From Mytilinidion resinicola (Eukaryota > Ascomycota > Dothideomycetes > Mytilinidiales > Mytilinidiaceae): a stretch of DNA of 64,000 bases. Shown here one piece after another: positions 45,110 through 56,788 of the stretch. Under the pieces are notes generated by a model. The model was not told the origin of the DNA, did no database searches, and saw only the letters and a list, made by a program, of their open reading frames with translations. The position numbers and the translations under genes were made by a program. Each line of letters opens with the position of its first letter. Within the stretch, counting starts at the first letter, position 1. The stretch spans positions 1,450,785 to 1,514,784 of the forward strand of contig NW_022985438.1 of assembly GCF_010093595.1 (NCBI RefSeq). The letters run 5' to 3'.

Positions 45110-47293
45110 TCACTTTCCCCAATCACATCCCCACTCATTAACTACCCTGACATGTTCTACTCGTGACTGTTTGCCTTCCCCTGCCCCGCATATATCTGCT
45201 CTCGTCGCCTCTCCTCCGTCTTCCACTCCGACTACCTCTACTACTCCGTCTTCTTCTCTTCCACCCACTGCACTCTGCTTGCCGGTTTCCCAACCTCCAG
45301 GTTCCTGGTACCAGCAAGACAGGATCACGAGTGTAAGACCGAAGAGTACGATGCCAGAGTCCCAAAGCTTGGGGACGACGAACCGACAAAAGAGATAGCC
45401 GAGGCCGAGAGTCAATGCCATGAAAATCGTCATCTTGAACAAGAAGGACGGGCTGGCCCATCGAGTAGCTGGCTTGTTGCTTGAGAGAATGATTTCGACG
45501 TTTCCAGGGAGACCGGCTTCGGTCTCCGGAATGCTGCCACGGATATTTGTGACGGTGGGGGCTAGCTGGGGCTTTTTAGTTGGCAACGGTACTGGGGAGG
45601 CCGGTGAAAGAATGTTGTGGGTTGTTGGAGAAGAGTCTATGGGGTTCTCCTCTCGAACCTCAACTTCCTCGAGAACTTCAGGGATGACCTCGGCAGTCTC
45701 TTCTTCCTGTGCCTCGTGAATCTCTCCAACCGATGATACCTCATTCGACTCCGTTTGTGTTGTGTTTATGGTTTGCACAAACTCCACAATCGGCGCCGTC
45801 GTGTCTCGTCGTGTCAAGTCTGTGACGTGCTGAGGGTCGCCCTTTTCAGAATGTCCAGGGGAGGAAGACTCCTTTTCAGAGGTGGTCAAAATATCCAGAT
45901 CCGATGTGAGAATCTGAGTGTCGAGTTCAAGATCTTGGATTTCCGCCGATGGTTCCTCATAAATGGTGGAAATTTGGCCCTCCGTGATCGGGATAGCGTA
46001 GCCAGAGGCTACTGCCAGTTCTTCCGGACGTAGTAGTGGATCCTCCGGGTCGTAAGGCTCGATCTCGTTGGAAATGACGACATCTAGGTCGTCCTCGTCT
46101 GAATCGTCCTCGACAATAGTGTCCAAAACAGGTCCATAAACGACCTTGTCATCTCCCTCGGACTCTTCGTCTGCTCCCTCCTCAAACTCTTCATCGGAAT
46201 CGCCACCCTCGCTCGACCCCACCTCGTCTTCCTCATTGTCCGACTCGTCGACATCTGACTCCCAGTCATCCCCAGAAGTCGCCTTCACGCTCGCCACAGT
46301 CACAAACTGGATGGCCTGATCCGCCGGGCCCTCCTTCTCCAGCTGACCATCGGCGCCAATCGTAATCCGGTCAAACATTGACCTGCTCTTAGGCTTGGTA
46401 GGCTCGTCTTTCTCCTGTGAATACTCGCTGGAGGTACTCGGTGGCTCGTGAATTGAATCTTCCACCGGACCATGTTCCTCATCAGATCGGAGAGCGGAAG
46501 TGTCAGTCATGATGGTTGATTTAGTCATGATCGGAGTAAGAACGTTTTTTTCTGGTCCTTCCTCGATACCAAGAACCTCACCCAATGTGTCAGCTTCTCC
46601 AAGAGAAGTGGGTTCACCCTCGAGAGGATCCTTCGAGGTGGCCTCGGCGATGACACTCTTGATAGTAAGAGTAGCGTCTGCATCGACAATAGGCTTCTCA
46701 GTGATGTCGAGGCTGTCTTCCGGAAGAGGTTCTTCAGTATCCGCCGCGGGGTTGTCGCCACTCTCGATCACAAGAGGATTAGAGTCGTCCGAAGGAACTT
46801 GTAGCTCATCCACCAACCCGTCTTCCTCTTCCGATAGGCTGTCGCCGTCCGTCAATTCCGGTGAATTCTCAGAAAGGGTGCCTTCATCGACTTGTGGGGT
46901 TTCGTGAGGTGTTGAGTTGTTAGTCGAAGATTCAGTCGTCGTAACTACCTCAGTCTCCATGACAGAGACTTCCGCAACAGCGATTTCTTCTTTTTCGGTT
47001 ACTCGAAAGCTCAGGGACTGAGGCGTTGAGTTGTCTTCTACATCCTTCCTCGGTCCATTAAACTGGAAAGCGAAGGAGGACTCGCCGGAGATACTTGAAA
47101 GGAACGAAGTTCCCGACGTACGCGAACCTGGTGTAGAGGATCCCGATGAGGATTGTGAGGAGGTCGTACGATGTTGTCGATCTAGGGCGGACTTCTGAGG
47201 GGGTTGAGTAGGCTGGGAAGCCCAAGTTCCGGCCAAGTCCTGTAAGAGGGCCGCATCCTTGGCCTTTTTCTCTTCCTTAATCGCCACGAGCAT
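45110..47293 (-). CDS. Acidic membrane-anchored protein, possibly the second half of the gene upstream
   Basis: Open frame of 727 residues from its first ATG (47293); the frame stays open back to the stop codon of the next gene at 47339, 46 bp earlier, and the extra residues (IKEDVLNATTARKVA) read as protein. The first 60 residues look like a charged helix (AIKEEKKAKDAALLQDL). Most of the rest is very acidic and disordered, with runs such as DVDESDNEEDEVGSSEGG and TIVEDDSDEDDLDVV. Near the C-terminus are hydrophobic segments (MTIFMALTLGLGYLFCRFV; GIVLFGLTLVILSCW), so it may be a tail-anchored or hairpin protein facing the cytosol. I know no family. Either this is a separate gene with an extremely short 5' region, or it is spliced onto the upstream frame (see findings). 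Confidence 0.7.
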   Translation of the reverse strand: MLVAIKEEKKAKDAALLQDLAGTWASQPTQPPQKSALDRQHRTTSSQSSSGSSTPGSRTSGTSFLSSISGESSFAFQFNGPRKDVEDNSTPQSLSFRVTEKEEIAVAEVSVMETEVVTTTESSTNNSTPHETPQVDEGTLSENSPELTDGDSLSEEEDGLVDELQVPSDDSNPLVIESGDNPAADTEEPLPEDSLDITEKPIVDADATLTIKSVIAEATSKDPLEGEPTSLGEADTLGEVLGIEEGPEKNVLTPIMTKSTIMTDTSALRSDEEHGPVEDSIHEPPSTSSEYSQEKDEPTKPKSRSMFDRITIGADGQLEKEGPADQAIQFVTVASVKATSGDDWESDVDESDNEEDEVGSSEGGDSDEEFEEGADEESEGDDKVVYGPVLDTIVEDDSDEDDLDVVISNEIEPYDPEDPLLRPEELAVASGYAIPITEGQISTIYEEPSAEIQDLELDTQILTSDLDILTTSEKESSSPGHSEKGDPQHVTDLTRRDTTAPIVEFVQTINTTQTESNEVSSVGEIHEAQEEETAEVIPEVLEEVEVREENPIDSSPTTHNILSPASPVPLPTKKPQLAPTVTNIRGSIPETEAGLPGNVEIILSSNKPATRWASPSFLFKMTIFMALTLGLGYLFCRFVVPKLWDSGIVLFGLTLVILSCWYQEPGGWETGKQSAVGGREEDGVVEVVGVEDGGEATRADICGAGEGKQSRVEHVRVVNEWGCDWGK

Positions 47294-47338
47294 GGCAACT
47301 TTCCTGGCCGTGGTTGCGTTCAGCACATCTTCTTTGAT

Positions 47339-48496
47339 CTATTTCTCCTTCTTCGTCAAGGCAATGGTGCCCGGCGCCACCGTAGCCCCATTGGAATAGC
47401 CCTGCCAAACGTTAGCGTCAAGTGTACGTCTGCGGAAGCTTGATCGTCTTACCTTGCGTGGACCTGCACTAGCGAGAGCTTGATTCTTGCGAGGTTCCTT
47501 CGCCTTGATCAATTCCTTAAGCTTCTTGTGAAGCTCCGGGTTGTGACCCGCCTTCTTCTTAGCAACTTCGTCTTCTTCCACTTTCTTTTCAGCTACCGCA
47601 GCCTCTTTGATTGCCTGTTCAAGAGCATTTTTCTCTGATGCGGCAGCCTCTTTGGCCTGCCTCTGTCTGAGCTGCTGGGCCTTCCGCTTGAGCCTCTTCT
47701 TTTCTTCCTTTGATAAGACGGCTTCCTCCTGAGGCTTCTCGTCAACTACCACTTTTTTGACCGCAGGTTCGGCTGAAGACACGATGCTATCCTTCAACTG
47801 GACTTCGGGGTCGACACGCGACTCCTGACGCACGATCGTCGGAGCAGGGGCTGAAACGGTAGATTGAACTTTCATCGCTGATTTGTTGGGGACCTGACTG
47901 ACAGGTTTGACCTGATTAGCGGCCGCTCCAGCAGAGCCGGAGGAAGAACCTGGGTTGGAACCGGTGCCCATGGGCTTTGCTAGCTTGGTGATGATTCGAA
48001 CGTTTGGGAGTTCGGCGCTGAGAGTAGACTGGGTGGCTTGGACTTGCTTGGAGGCGACGGCTTTGGCGAAGTTCATGGGAGCAGACTCTTCTTTCTTCTC
48101 CTTGCCCTTGTCGTCAATCTCCTCCATAGAGGCAGACATGGCGGCGCGGATGTCCGCCTCCTCCTGCTCGTTGAATGCATGTGGGCCTTCCTTCTTCTTC
48201 ATCTCCTCGACGAACCTATCGATCCTCCCCATCACGTCCTTCTTGCGACTAACACTGGCAGTGGGCGTCTCCTCGGGCTTGTCGGAGGTAGCAACGTTGA
48301 ACTTCTTCGCCTTCTTGGCCTTCTTGGTCTTTTTGGATCCATCGCCGGTCTTATCGACGATCTTGAAGTTGCCAACGATGTTGACGTTCTTGGTCTCCTC
48401 GCTGTACTTCTTCTTCTCCATGGCCTTCTGGGTCTTCGCAGTTTTCTTGGAAACCACAGTGGTGAATCCAGATGTGTTGATTGTAGCGGAAGACAT
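47339..48496 (-). CDS. Lys-rich coiled-coil protein, function unknown
   Basis: Exons 48496-47453 and 47401-47339 give 368 residues. The 51-nt intron (GTAAGA ... GCTAAC ... CAG) has no stop in frame, so the unspliced frame of 385 residues looks continuous; the consensus splice signals make splicing the better reading. The N-terminus is GFTTVVSKKTAKTQKAMEKK; a basic run KKTKKAKKAKK follows, then a helical unit (KKEGPHAFNEQEEADIRAAM), a disordered Ser/Ala/Pro section and a strong coiled coil (KEEKKRLKRKAQQLRQRQAK). Composition suggests RNA or ribosome association, but no domain is recognised. It is on the same strand and in the same frame as the gene that follows 46 bp later. Confidence 0.75.
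   Translation of the reverse strand: MSSATINTSGFTTVVSKKTAKTQKAMEKKKYSEETKNVNIVGNFKIVDKTGDGSKKTKKAKKAKKFNVATSDKPEETPTASVSRKKDVMGRIDRFVEEMKKKEGPHAFNEQEEADIRAAMSASMEEIDDKGKEKKEESAPMNFAKAVASKQVQATQSTLSAELPNVRIITKLAKPMGTGSNPGSSSGSAGAAANQVKPVSQVPNKSAMKVQSTVSAPAPTIVRQESRVDPEVQLKDSIVSSAEPAVKKVVVDEKPQEEAVLSKEEKKRLKRKAQQLRQRQAKEAAASEKNALEQAIKEAAVAEKKVEEDEVAKKKAGHNPELHKKLKELIKAKEPRKNQALASAGPRKVRRSSFRRRTLDANVWQGYSNGATVAPGTIALTKKEK
47402..47452 (-). other. In-frame 51-nt intron
   Basis: Donor GTAAGA at 47452, branch-point-like GCTAAC and acceptor GGCAG at 47402. Length is a multiple of three with no stop codon, so retention would add 17 residues. Confidence 0.65.
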
Positions 48497-48645
48497 TATG
48501 TATGCACGAACGGGTGTCGGAAGAAGAGGTTGGTGGTGAAGAATGTTGTTGTTAAGCGAAGGTTTGGGAGAGCAAGAGTGTCTGGGATTTGAAAGGGTTA
48601 GTGGATTGCTTGAAGATGACTAAAGTGGTGGACCGGAACAGTGAT

Positions 48646-48670
48646 TGTGGTGTGGTGTGGTGTGGTGTGG
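48646..48670. repeat. (TGTGG)5 microsatellite
   Basis: Five perfect TGTGG units upstream of the coiled-coil gene, within its presumed leader. Confidence 0.9.
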
Positions 48671-49833
48671 CAGGTTGGAGTTGGAAGCAGATGATTGAAA
48701 GAAGACGGGGGACGAGTGGCTTAAGTAAGAAATAAGTTCAAGACAGGAGGTGAATGAAAGATTGAGGAAGGATAAGAGTGGAGGTGAACTGGTGGAGCAA
48801 GGCAGTAATGAAGCAATGGAAGAAGCCGGGAAGGGTGGTGAATGACCACGGACGCAGGGAGGGGAAAGTGGGATGGGTGTTGTGGAATGGTTGGTGAATT
48901 AACAATGAAGAGGTGGGATGGGTAGTAGATGAGTAATAGGAGAGGGTCGAGACGAAGGGGGAACGAGGAGCTGAGATGGTAGTGAATACTGGAGCACTTA
49001 CGAAGTTGAAACTTGGTCGCTTGATTGACTTTGCAAGTTGCTGGAAGTGATGGTGATGGTTGTTGGAATACAGAGTTTCTTTGAGAACTGTGGTGGTCTA
49101 CAAGCTGTGTGGAGACGTGGAAGAATTTCTGTGAGGCTTTCTCGATCGGGGAGGGGGAGATTTTATACCCCTTCGAAATGAGGAGGTCACATGAACGTCC
49201 CGTGATGTCGCTCCATGGCCGCCGCAGCGGTCGCAGGTTAGTGAAAGCATCCGGCCGCGCAGGTTCTCGGGCAGGCGACTGGCCGCGAGCGTCCCGGATC
49301 ACCTCCTCTCCCTACCATATATAAACCCTTCCACTCTCAACATCGGCCCCCCACACCTTCCTTTTTACCTATGCCCCCATCATTCTCTCCACCGCAGGGA
49401 CGTTGCGAGTTCTGTTGGATTATGACAATCGCCTATAGCAATCACTGCCGGTAGCAAACAGGGCGCTTTCATATACATAATGTCGCGTTCTGTCAATGTT
49501 CAGATGCTACGGCCTGCAAACCAACAAGTTCAGTGTTGACGACGACCGGGACGTGGCGTTAGGCAGGGCCCCATCTCTATATGCGGATAGTTTTTGAACC
49601 AACTTCAGTTTCTCCTTTTTCTTTTCATTGTATATTGAATTGATGATAAAGGTGATCATATCCCCAAGATGATGATCTATATGTAGCGGAGACGGTCAAC
49701 TTCCAACGTTGGTGAATTCGAGCAATTTACTACGATATCCATCACCACCACCGAGATAATCTAGAGACATTTACCGTCAGGTACAAGTATCGGCGGGAAA
49801 ATTAAGCAATTGAACGTAGCAAACAGTTCCAGG

Positions 49834-50043
49834 TCAAGAGCAGCACGCAAACACGTGCAGTGACTTCGCAATGCCGCACCCCTCGAGTGCATGGAGCGCA
49901 TCCACGGTGCGTTCATTCTGTAAAGAGAACTTGATATCGTACCACCCTTCCAAATAGACCTCGCCCTTCTCATCTCCAGTTCCCCGTTGCTTGCCCGCGC
50001 AATACGGCGCGTCACAATCCGTTTGCGGACCATCAGGTGCCAC
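49834..50043 (-). other. Possible small coding segment, unsupported start
   Basis: A 69-codon frame with a protein-like composition and four Cys, overlapping a second open frame in another phase. It may be an exon or remnant; no family is recognised. Confidence 0.2.
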
Positions 50044-50457
50044 TTCGGTAGTACTTCAAACGTCTCAGAGATCCTGCTGATATATCGTATCAAAGTACTA
50101 TCATCGGACGTTGCTCAGTGGATTGAAGGCTATACTAAATAGTGACCTCTCACCTCACTCATAGTTCCTTCACAACGCAGTTCCAAGAAACAGCAAGAAC
50201 CTCACTTCAAATAGCCATTCCCACAATGAAGATAATTCATAAGATGCTAGAATCAATTATGCATATGATGGTACACGGTACCTTTCTAATGACCTGCCCA
50301 GACGCCAAAGTACCAGAACCTAGAACCACCCGCATGCAGTGTCTAGCCTAGCCACAATATATACAAGAAGCCCGCCTCATAAAAGTATGCCAAACACAAA
50401 TCTATCTCGTGCATCGGACTCCCCCGGCCTAATCAATCATCAAGTCATGCCAACCTC

Positions 50458-53400
50458 CTACCTACTGCTGCGAGTCGCCTCAAGCGCCTTCTCAAGCCCC
50501 ACAAGCCTCAAGCTCTTCCCCCTGCCTAACTTCCCCTGCATCAGCCCCGCTGCGGGCACAATCGCGTCGTTCCAGTATCGGAACACAGCTTTCATATCGC
50601 GCGGCACGCCCTCGAGCACGACGGTCGTGACGGGGACGAAGGGGCGGTCTTCTGCCGAGGCAGCGAGGATGCCGTACTCCTGCGCGAAGAGGAGCGCGGT
50701 AGAGAAAGCGGAGGATTGGGAGCGGGAAGTGGAGCCGACGATACTACATGGCTCACATATTAGTACGCCCCTTTCAACATCATCCACTGTATGAACGAGC
50801 GACAAAACTCACATGTAAATCTCAAAGAACGCATCCAACACAAAAACATGCTCGGGGTCCAAATCGCGCTGCACAAACGGCGCAACCTCCACAACCTTCG
50901 TAGTAGTGGCATTGGGCGAGCTTCGGGGGAGCGGTGATTTCGGTGTCGACGGGGTCTGCGGGCGCGGTGAGGTTGGCGACGTTGCTCCTTTAAGATCTTG
51001 CCACGAAGGGCGGCGCATTCTCGTGAAGAAGGAGCTCACCTGCAGCCCGGCTCCCGCCCCCGTCATCCATCCCGATCCTCCCTGAGCGCCCTGATGCTGC
51101 TGCTCCACGCGGAACAGCCGTGCGCGGTACTTGTCGCTGGTCTTCTTATACCGCCAATGGTCGGCGGATCGTGGTACGGCGGCAGTCTGCTTGCCCTTGG
51201 CGGTTGTACTGGTGTTGTAGGTGGCGGGAAAAGCAGAGAAGAAATCGGGTATTTCGTTGCCTTCTTGGATCTCGATAAGTTCGCCGGAGGAGCCGAGATC
51301 CATGCCCATGAGGCGGGCGCCGGAAACTTCTTCTTCGGAACAGCCAGCACCACGCCAGAGGAAGACGGCGCCGGCGGTGGTGGAGATGAGGTATGGGAAG
51401 CCAGAGCAGAGACTCTTGAGCGAGAGCTCAACTTCATCGAAGGCGATATGACCAAGGTGACGACGTCCACAGAGCATGTACTGGCGAGGCCCAGGTCGTG
51501 ATCCGCGGCGGGTGATTACGATACCACCAAGAGCCTCGAAGAAGTATGGCGTTTCTTTTCCTTGCCTTAAGACGATGAGCTTGCCGCCGTATTTCTTAGC
51601 CTCATTTCTAGCAAAGAGTTGAACGTCCTCGACGGTAGCGTCCGCTACATCATTTCCAGCCCAAAGATAAACCTCGTTGACCTTTGCTCCTTTCGAATCT
51701 CCAAAAGAATGGGTAATGAGGTACATTGAATCTTGGTACAGAACGTGTTCTTCTTGCATTGGTATTGGTGACAGCTGACCACTTCCAGAGATCTCCTTTA
51801 TGCTTTTGCGTAGTGTTCTAATCTTTCCCGAGTCAAGTGGGCTGCTCTTCAGTACTTCTTGCGCATCGATGTTGCTAGGAAGTTCGCCTGTGGTAACAGG
51901 TATCTCATCAAAGAATTCCGCGAAAAGATTGTCGGACTTAGCTTTTTCTTGGGTTGGAGATTTCCTAGGAGGCTCAGATTGCGGTCTTCCACCGCTTAGG
52001 GGAGGGGATGCCGGGTAATTAGAGCCGAGAGTTTTCGGTGGAGTTGATTCTCGCCCAGGTCTGGATGAAATGGAGGGAGCAAATGCCCCTAGTCCCAAGC
52101 CAACAGGCTTAGGTTTTGGAGCTATTACAGACTGTTTGGGAGCTTGTTGTTGTTCTTCTGCGCGCGCCAAGCCAGCACTCTCCATAGCAGCTTGCTCATC
52201 TGCCTTCGTAGGCAGCTTAATGGGGGATTTCGATCGCACCAGTTCCGGCGAGGACGACTGAGACTGTCTACCCCATAAGGCCGTGGCACTCTTCACCGAA
52301 AAGCGAGATGCTTCGGACTCCGGGGTATCGTCGCTGGCAGGGACATCTCGACTTTGATCCGGGTTCGGAGAAGGCTTCTCAGAAGCTCGTTTCGATATTT
52401 GGAGAGGCTTGATGATGGTCTGTTTGGCGAATGACTCCTCCGCGGGCTTTGCAACGGGGTTTTCGACTGGCTTGTCTAATGACTTTTCCGGCGGTGTTGG
52501 AAGTGGCCTCACCGGCAGTCTGAACGGTTCAGCTATTGGGGACGTTGATATACGGCTTGACATGGACTCCCTCCCAAAAGCCGACTCCGAAGGCTTGCTC
52601 CCAATAGGCGGCGAAAGTCTCCGCTCTAGCTCCGGCGACTGAGGCTTTCTCGGTAATTCAGGCGATGCTGGCTTCTCTATTTTCTTATCAAGCTGCGGTG
52701 ACTTTGCAGGTGCCAAGGGCTTCGGTTTCAGTGAGTTCCTCGAAGGTGTTGGCGTTTCAATGAGCGGCTTCGACTCTACGGTGGTAGTGGGGGTGGACAA
52801 AGGGGCTGCGTTACTTGATAGGATATCCTGGCTTTTCACAAGCGATACGGACGCAACACGGGTAGCTTTAGGGGTCGATGGCTCTTCCTTTTTGGCTGCT
52901 GGAGCTCGTCTCTTAGGCCCTCGGGCGCGGCCTTTGGTCATATGCGTCAACTCCGGTCCTGATTCTTCAGGCTCCTTTGCAGTAGATCTAGCGGTAGGAA
53001 TACTCTCGGACGAGCTGCTAGGCTTTGGAGCTCCGGCATTGCTGGCCAGGGGAGATGGACCTCGAGCAAGTATTCCGGCAAGCGCAGGATTGAAGCGATC
53101 CGATAGTTTACTGCTTTTAACTGGCTCTTTCGTTTGCGGGAGAGGAGTTGCTTGGGGTTGTTTCCCTATGGAGACGGGCCTCGCATTCCCCTTCAAGCTC
53201 TTGTGACGAGAAAGTGCTTCTGGGGTAGTAGACACGGGCTTCTCCTTGATAGGCGGAGGGCTTGTAATACTATCAGGTCTTCCAAGATTTCTCCTCTTGG
53301 CGATAGCCTCTGGTGTTGTTGGCGGTGGCGCGGAACTTGAAGCTTTCGCTTTATCCACAGGCCCCTCTTCCAAAGCTTTTGCCTGCATGGCCTCCTTTTG

Positions 53401-55582
53401 CTTGACCAGGCTCTCTTTCAGTTCATCCTTGCGAGCTGAAGGCTTAGGGCCTCCAGTGGACGTTAGCCCAGCTTTTCCGCGGAGAATATTATCCTTCAGA
53501 GGATCTGACACAACATACTTCTCTGTTTGTGTTCGCTTCAGCTTTCCTACTGCGCTTAAGAATTCAGGTTCGTCCTTCTTTTGTCCGTCAGAAGGACCTT
53601 GACGAGGTTTTAAGGCAGCACGGAAGTCTTTCTTTGGTGGGGTACTCGGCTTAGACTTGTTCAGTGATGCTGTGGAAGAAGCCGCATTCAAAAATCGCGA
53701 CGCTATGGGTAGCGGCTTGGTTGCAGCCTGTGGTTGCGGCAACCTATTCTCGTCTGGATCTACGGCCGGTTCTGATTTCTCCGCCTCCTCCCCCAGGTCC
53801 GCTTGGGGTTTGGCATCTGTAGTCGACAAAGCAGCAGGCTTCACTTTGAGAGGCGGAATCACGGGCTCAACAGGTTCTTGTGGCGGTGCAGAGTCGCGCG
53901 ATGGGAGCTTCGCGATTGTTGTCAATTCCTTCGTTGGTGATGGAAGAGAAGAGCCAGAAGAGAATAGTTTCGAATCAGCAGGGCGACCGAGATCAACACT
54001 ACTTCGCTGTTGCTTGATCCTGTTAATCTCAGCCATCCATGCTGGTTGCTGAGGAGGTGGTAGTTTTGGCTTCGGCGAGTCTGGCTTGTTGAGCGCACTC
54101 TCTAGCCAGCTCGACTTGGTAGGGCTCCATCGCTTCGAGGGACTAGCAGGACCATCATCCGGAGATTTACTATCTTCACCAAATGTTGATGCAACGGATT
54201 TGCCACGAGAGTGATGTGGAAGCGCAGGCTTGACGAAAACGTCCTTGGACCCGATATCATTGAAGTCGCCAAAGCCTTTAGTAATAGTAAGATTACTCGA
54301 ACTTGAGTTAGGTCGCGAGGTCGGTTCCATAGAGTTACCACGGCTGAGACTGCTAGGTCTAGAATCCAGCTTTGATATGTTGGCAGACCCACTGATGCCT
54401 CCAGGAGAGACACCGCGGTTGCTTGCAGTAGAGCCATGCCGACTCAGGCCAGGCGGGCCTTGAGCACTGAATCTCTTGCTCTGGCTGTCAGTGCGCTTGA
54501 GCATGGCACTCTGCACGAAGCCACCCAGGCCCTTAGTAGGAGAAGCTGGGCGGTCCATTCGCTCGGGGGAAATGCGCCCTTGGGACGGCGACATTGCAAC
54601 GCTGTCCCTTGCTGAGGGCTGCTCGGGCGGCGGCATACTGAATTTTTGAGTGTCTAGAGTGGGAAGAGGGGACTTCTTGCCCATAAGTTCAGTGTCTCCA
54701 CCGGATACGGACGTGTTTGCAGAAAACCGATTGCTCCACGCAGCACTGCCCCGGACTGAGCTTCCTCGTGACGGCGAGCTTGAGCGGAAGCTCTCTGTCG
54801 GCGGGCTTGATGCTTCGGGCTCTGCAGTAGACTCACGCGACAAGCCGGGCAGCTGTCGCCTGCCTGATATTGATCCCACATCGCTCGCCGAGTCTTCCTG
54901 GCTCCGCCTGTATGCCGCCGAGCCGACGCCCCTGTCCGCCGTCTGTCTGAACCATGCAGGGTCTTTCGATCCAAGCGATTGTGCGATCTTGTCTCTGTTT
55001 ATGCCCGAGTCGCCTGGCGATGTTGGCTCTGGTGTTTCACGCGGCGACTGCGTGGCGCTTTTCTCGGCGGCCACCATGGAGAGTGGTCGTCGCGCACCAG
55101 ATTGAGGCCTCCGCTGCTGCCATGAAAGTGTTCCGGACCGTGTAGGCATGCCGACGCTGGGTGTTGAAGGCTTCTTCGGCGCTTCGTCTAGGGGAACAGC
55201 AGGCGAGCCAGTCAAGGCCTGCAGCGAGTCTTCGCGCGACGACTGATCTGACGGAGGCTCCATGACAGGCGTAGGGGACTCGGCAGCCTTTTCGTGTATG
55301 CTTCTCGGGGTGCCGGCGGCAGAGCGTTGGGATTGCGGCGTGTTGTTTTTTTCCGGGGAGAGAGATCGAGCGCGCTCTGTCGAAGCCATCAGCACAACCA
55401 CAACACGCAGGGCCCTTCTGCCAGCACATACCTGCTCTTCGCGCCAGTCTCTCGCTGCGGCCCTGTATAATCTCCTCTTCCAGCTTGCGCACGCGCTCGG
55501 CGTCTTGTTGATCTCGCTGCTCCCCTAACTGCCTGATTCTCTGGACGAATTCCGTGGGATCCAGCTCGTCGGCGGCAGACAT
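50458..55582 (-). CDS. DUF4045 protein with C-terminal gelsolin-like repeats
   Basis: Exons 55582-55432, 55376-50813 and 50743-50458 give 1,666 residues. The N-terminus is the DUF4045 opening (DPTEFVQRIRQLGEQRD, ERVRKLEEEIIQGRSERLARRAERARSLSP). About 1,150 residues of disordered Ser/Pro/Lys sequence follow, with short conserved pieces (KDPAWFRQTADRG, SWLESALNKPDSPKPKLPPP, PAWMAEINRIKQQR). The last 400 residues carry gelsolin/villin-type repeats: YLITHSFGDSKGAKVNEVYL-WAGND, GGIVITRRGSR and AGAVFLWRGAGCSEEE, ending with VPVTTVVLEGVPRDMKAVFR and KLGRGKSLRLVGLEKALE. Gelsolin repeats bind or sever actin filaments, so a cortical actin role is likely but unproven. The first and last introns have clean consensus and are required to reach the conserved ends. 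Other names are not assigned. Confidence 0.93.
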
Positions 55583-55982
55583 GATGGTGAAGAGCACGGC
55601 GGGCCCCCGTACAACCTACGACGCGCGGGGGGGAATGGAGAGGAGATCCTGGGAGGGCTTCAAAGCCAAACAGCCTCTGTTATATTGGCGTCTTCGGTTA
55701 CCTCAAGCTTGGCCGGAGCTCCTTGTAAGATCTTGGGCAGTCACGTTTCAGGGGGCTAGAGTAGAGGAATATAACACTTCGAGCGCCCAGCACACAACTT
55801 CAATGGCATTCGTATTCACTACTGCGATGTCTATACTCGCCATGGCCTCGCGGTCTCGTCCCAAATGTCTGCTTCGCTGCCCTGGCGCGCCTCGAAACCG
55901 ATATCTGTCACGCTATGCTGCTTCGAGAGCAAGCGGAGAAGCTTGACGACAGGGCCTTCACGCCCTTGCAGGAGTATTGGTA
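55583..55982. other. Intergenic between two minus-strand genes
   Basis: Promoter of the DUF4045-gelsolin gene and 3' flank of ARL2. Frames seen here are read-through of the ARL2 3' end. Confidence 0.6.
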
Positions 55983-56788
55983 TCAGAAAAGAAACAAGCG
56001 GTCCTTTGCGTCTTGCACCACCCATTGGAGCCCTTCGTGGAGGTTCATGCCCGTCATCGCGCTGCATGCCATAATGGTCCATTTGTGCGTCTTGATCGAG
56101 TCCAGACGGAGTGCCTGCATCTTGTTATTGGTCGAAACATGCCGGAATGCAGCCCGCCTACCAGCCGCACGTCGTCCTCTGTCATAGATCCAGACACGTC
56201 GCTCTTGTTCTTAAAGACCAGGAGACTTGCGCCCATCAAACGCTGTGATACTGACTTAGCCATGCACGAAGCCGGAACGCGTCGAGAAACCGTCGAGAAA
56301 CGCACCTCTTCCAGCAGCAGGCCCTCCAGCTCGCGGCGGCAGTCATCAATACGCTCCCGGTCAGTCGCGTCAACCACCCAGATGAGCGTGTCTGTCTTCT
56401 CGAAGTAATTCTTCCAGTAAGTACGCAGTGTCTTCTGCCCACCGACGTCCCCTTCCTAGATTAGTTGATGTCCAGGTAGATGAGTGGAATTAGTACATAT
56501 GTTGAGCTTGTATCTTGCTGGTGTAAGTAGATCTGCCTCACAGCCCGTAGAGAAGCAAATACGTACCCATCGTACTCGATCGTCTTGATAATGAAGCCTA
56601 GAGTTGGGCTGACACTATAGACGTCTTCGTTCATAATCTTCTTAACGATGGTGGTCTTTCCCGCGCTATCAAGCCCACTGCGAAGAAGTCAGCCTCCGCG
56701 AAGCAAACGCAATTGAAACAAGCACTCACAGCATCAAAATCCTCATCTCCTTATCCTTAAGTCTCGCTTTCCGTAATATGGACAACAT
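55983..56788 (-). CDS. ARL2: ARL2-type small GTPase
   Basis: Arf-like GTPase that works with tubulin cofactor D in tubulin heterodimer assembly (Alp41 in fission yeast, Cin4 in budding yeast). Spliced from six exons, with five introns near 56729-56680, 56590-56530, 56510-56450, 56310-56250 and 56190-56130, giving about 182 residues. The start is [20 protein letters not shown], close to ARL2 orthologues and without the Arf myristoylated Gly-2. G1 is GLDSAGKTT, switch [18 protein letters not shown]3 [18 protein letters not shown], then [21 protein letters not shown]4 FKNKSDVSG (NKxD, as NKQD in animals) and G5 [18 protein letters not shown], ending DRLFLF with the stop at 55983. Intron borders were set by codon phase and homology; the one before MQALRLDSI could start at either of two AG sites. 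Confidence 0.93.

Larger units (their letters stand above)
48497..50457. other. 2 kb intergenic, long leader plus unassigned DNA
   Basis: The first 800 bp is a GA-rich (minus-strand CT-rich) leader and promoter of the coiled-coil gene; the frame at 48721-49302 is a by-product of that bias. Between 49761 and 50100 a minus-strand frame (49834-50043) reads CDAPYCAGKQRGTGDEKGEV and WYDIKFSLQNERTVDALHAL, which looks somewhat protein-like, but start and context are unclear. Confidence 0.5.

Noticed and set aside
48721..49302. 193-codon minus-strand frame rich in Ser, Pro and Leu.
   Set aside because: It lies in the pyrimidine-rich leader of the coiled-coil gene and looks like a composition artefact.
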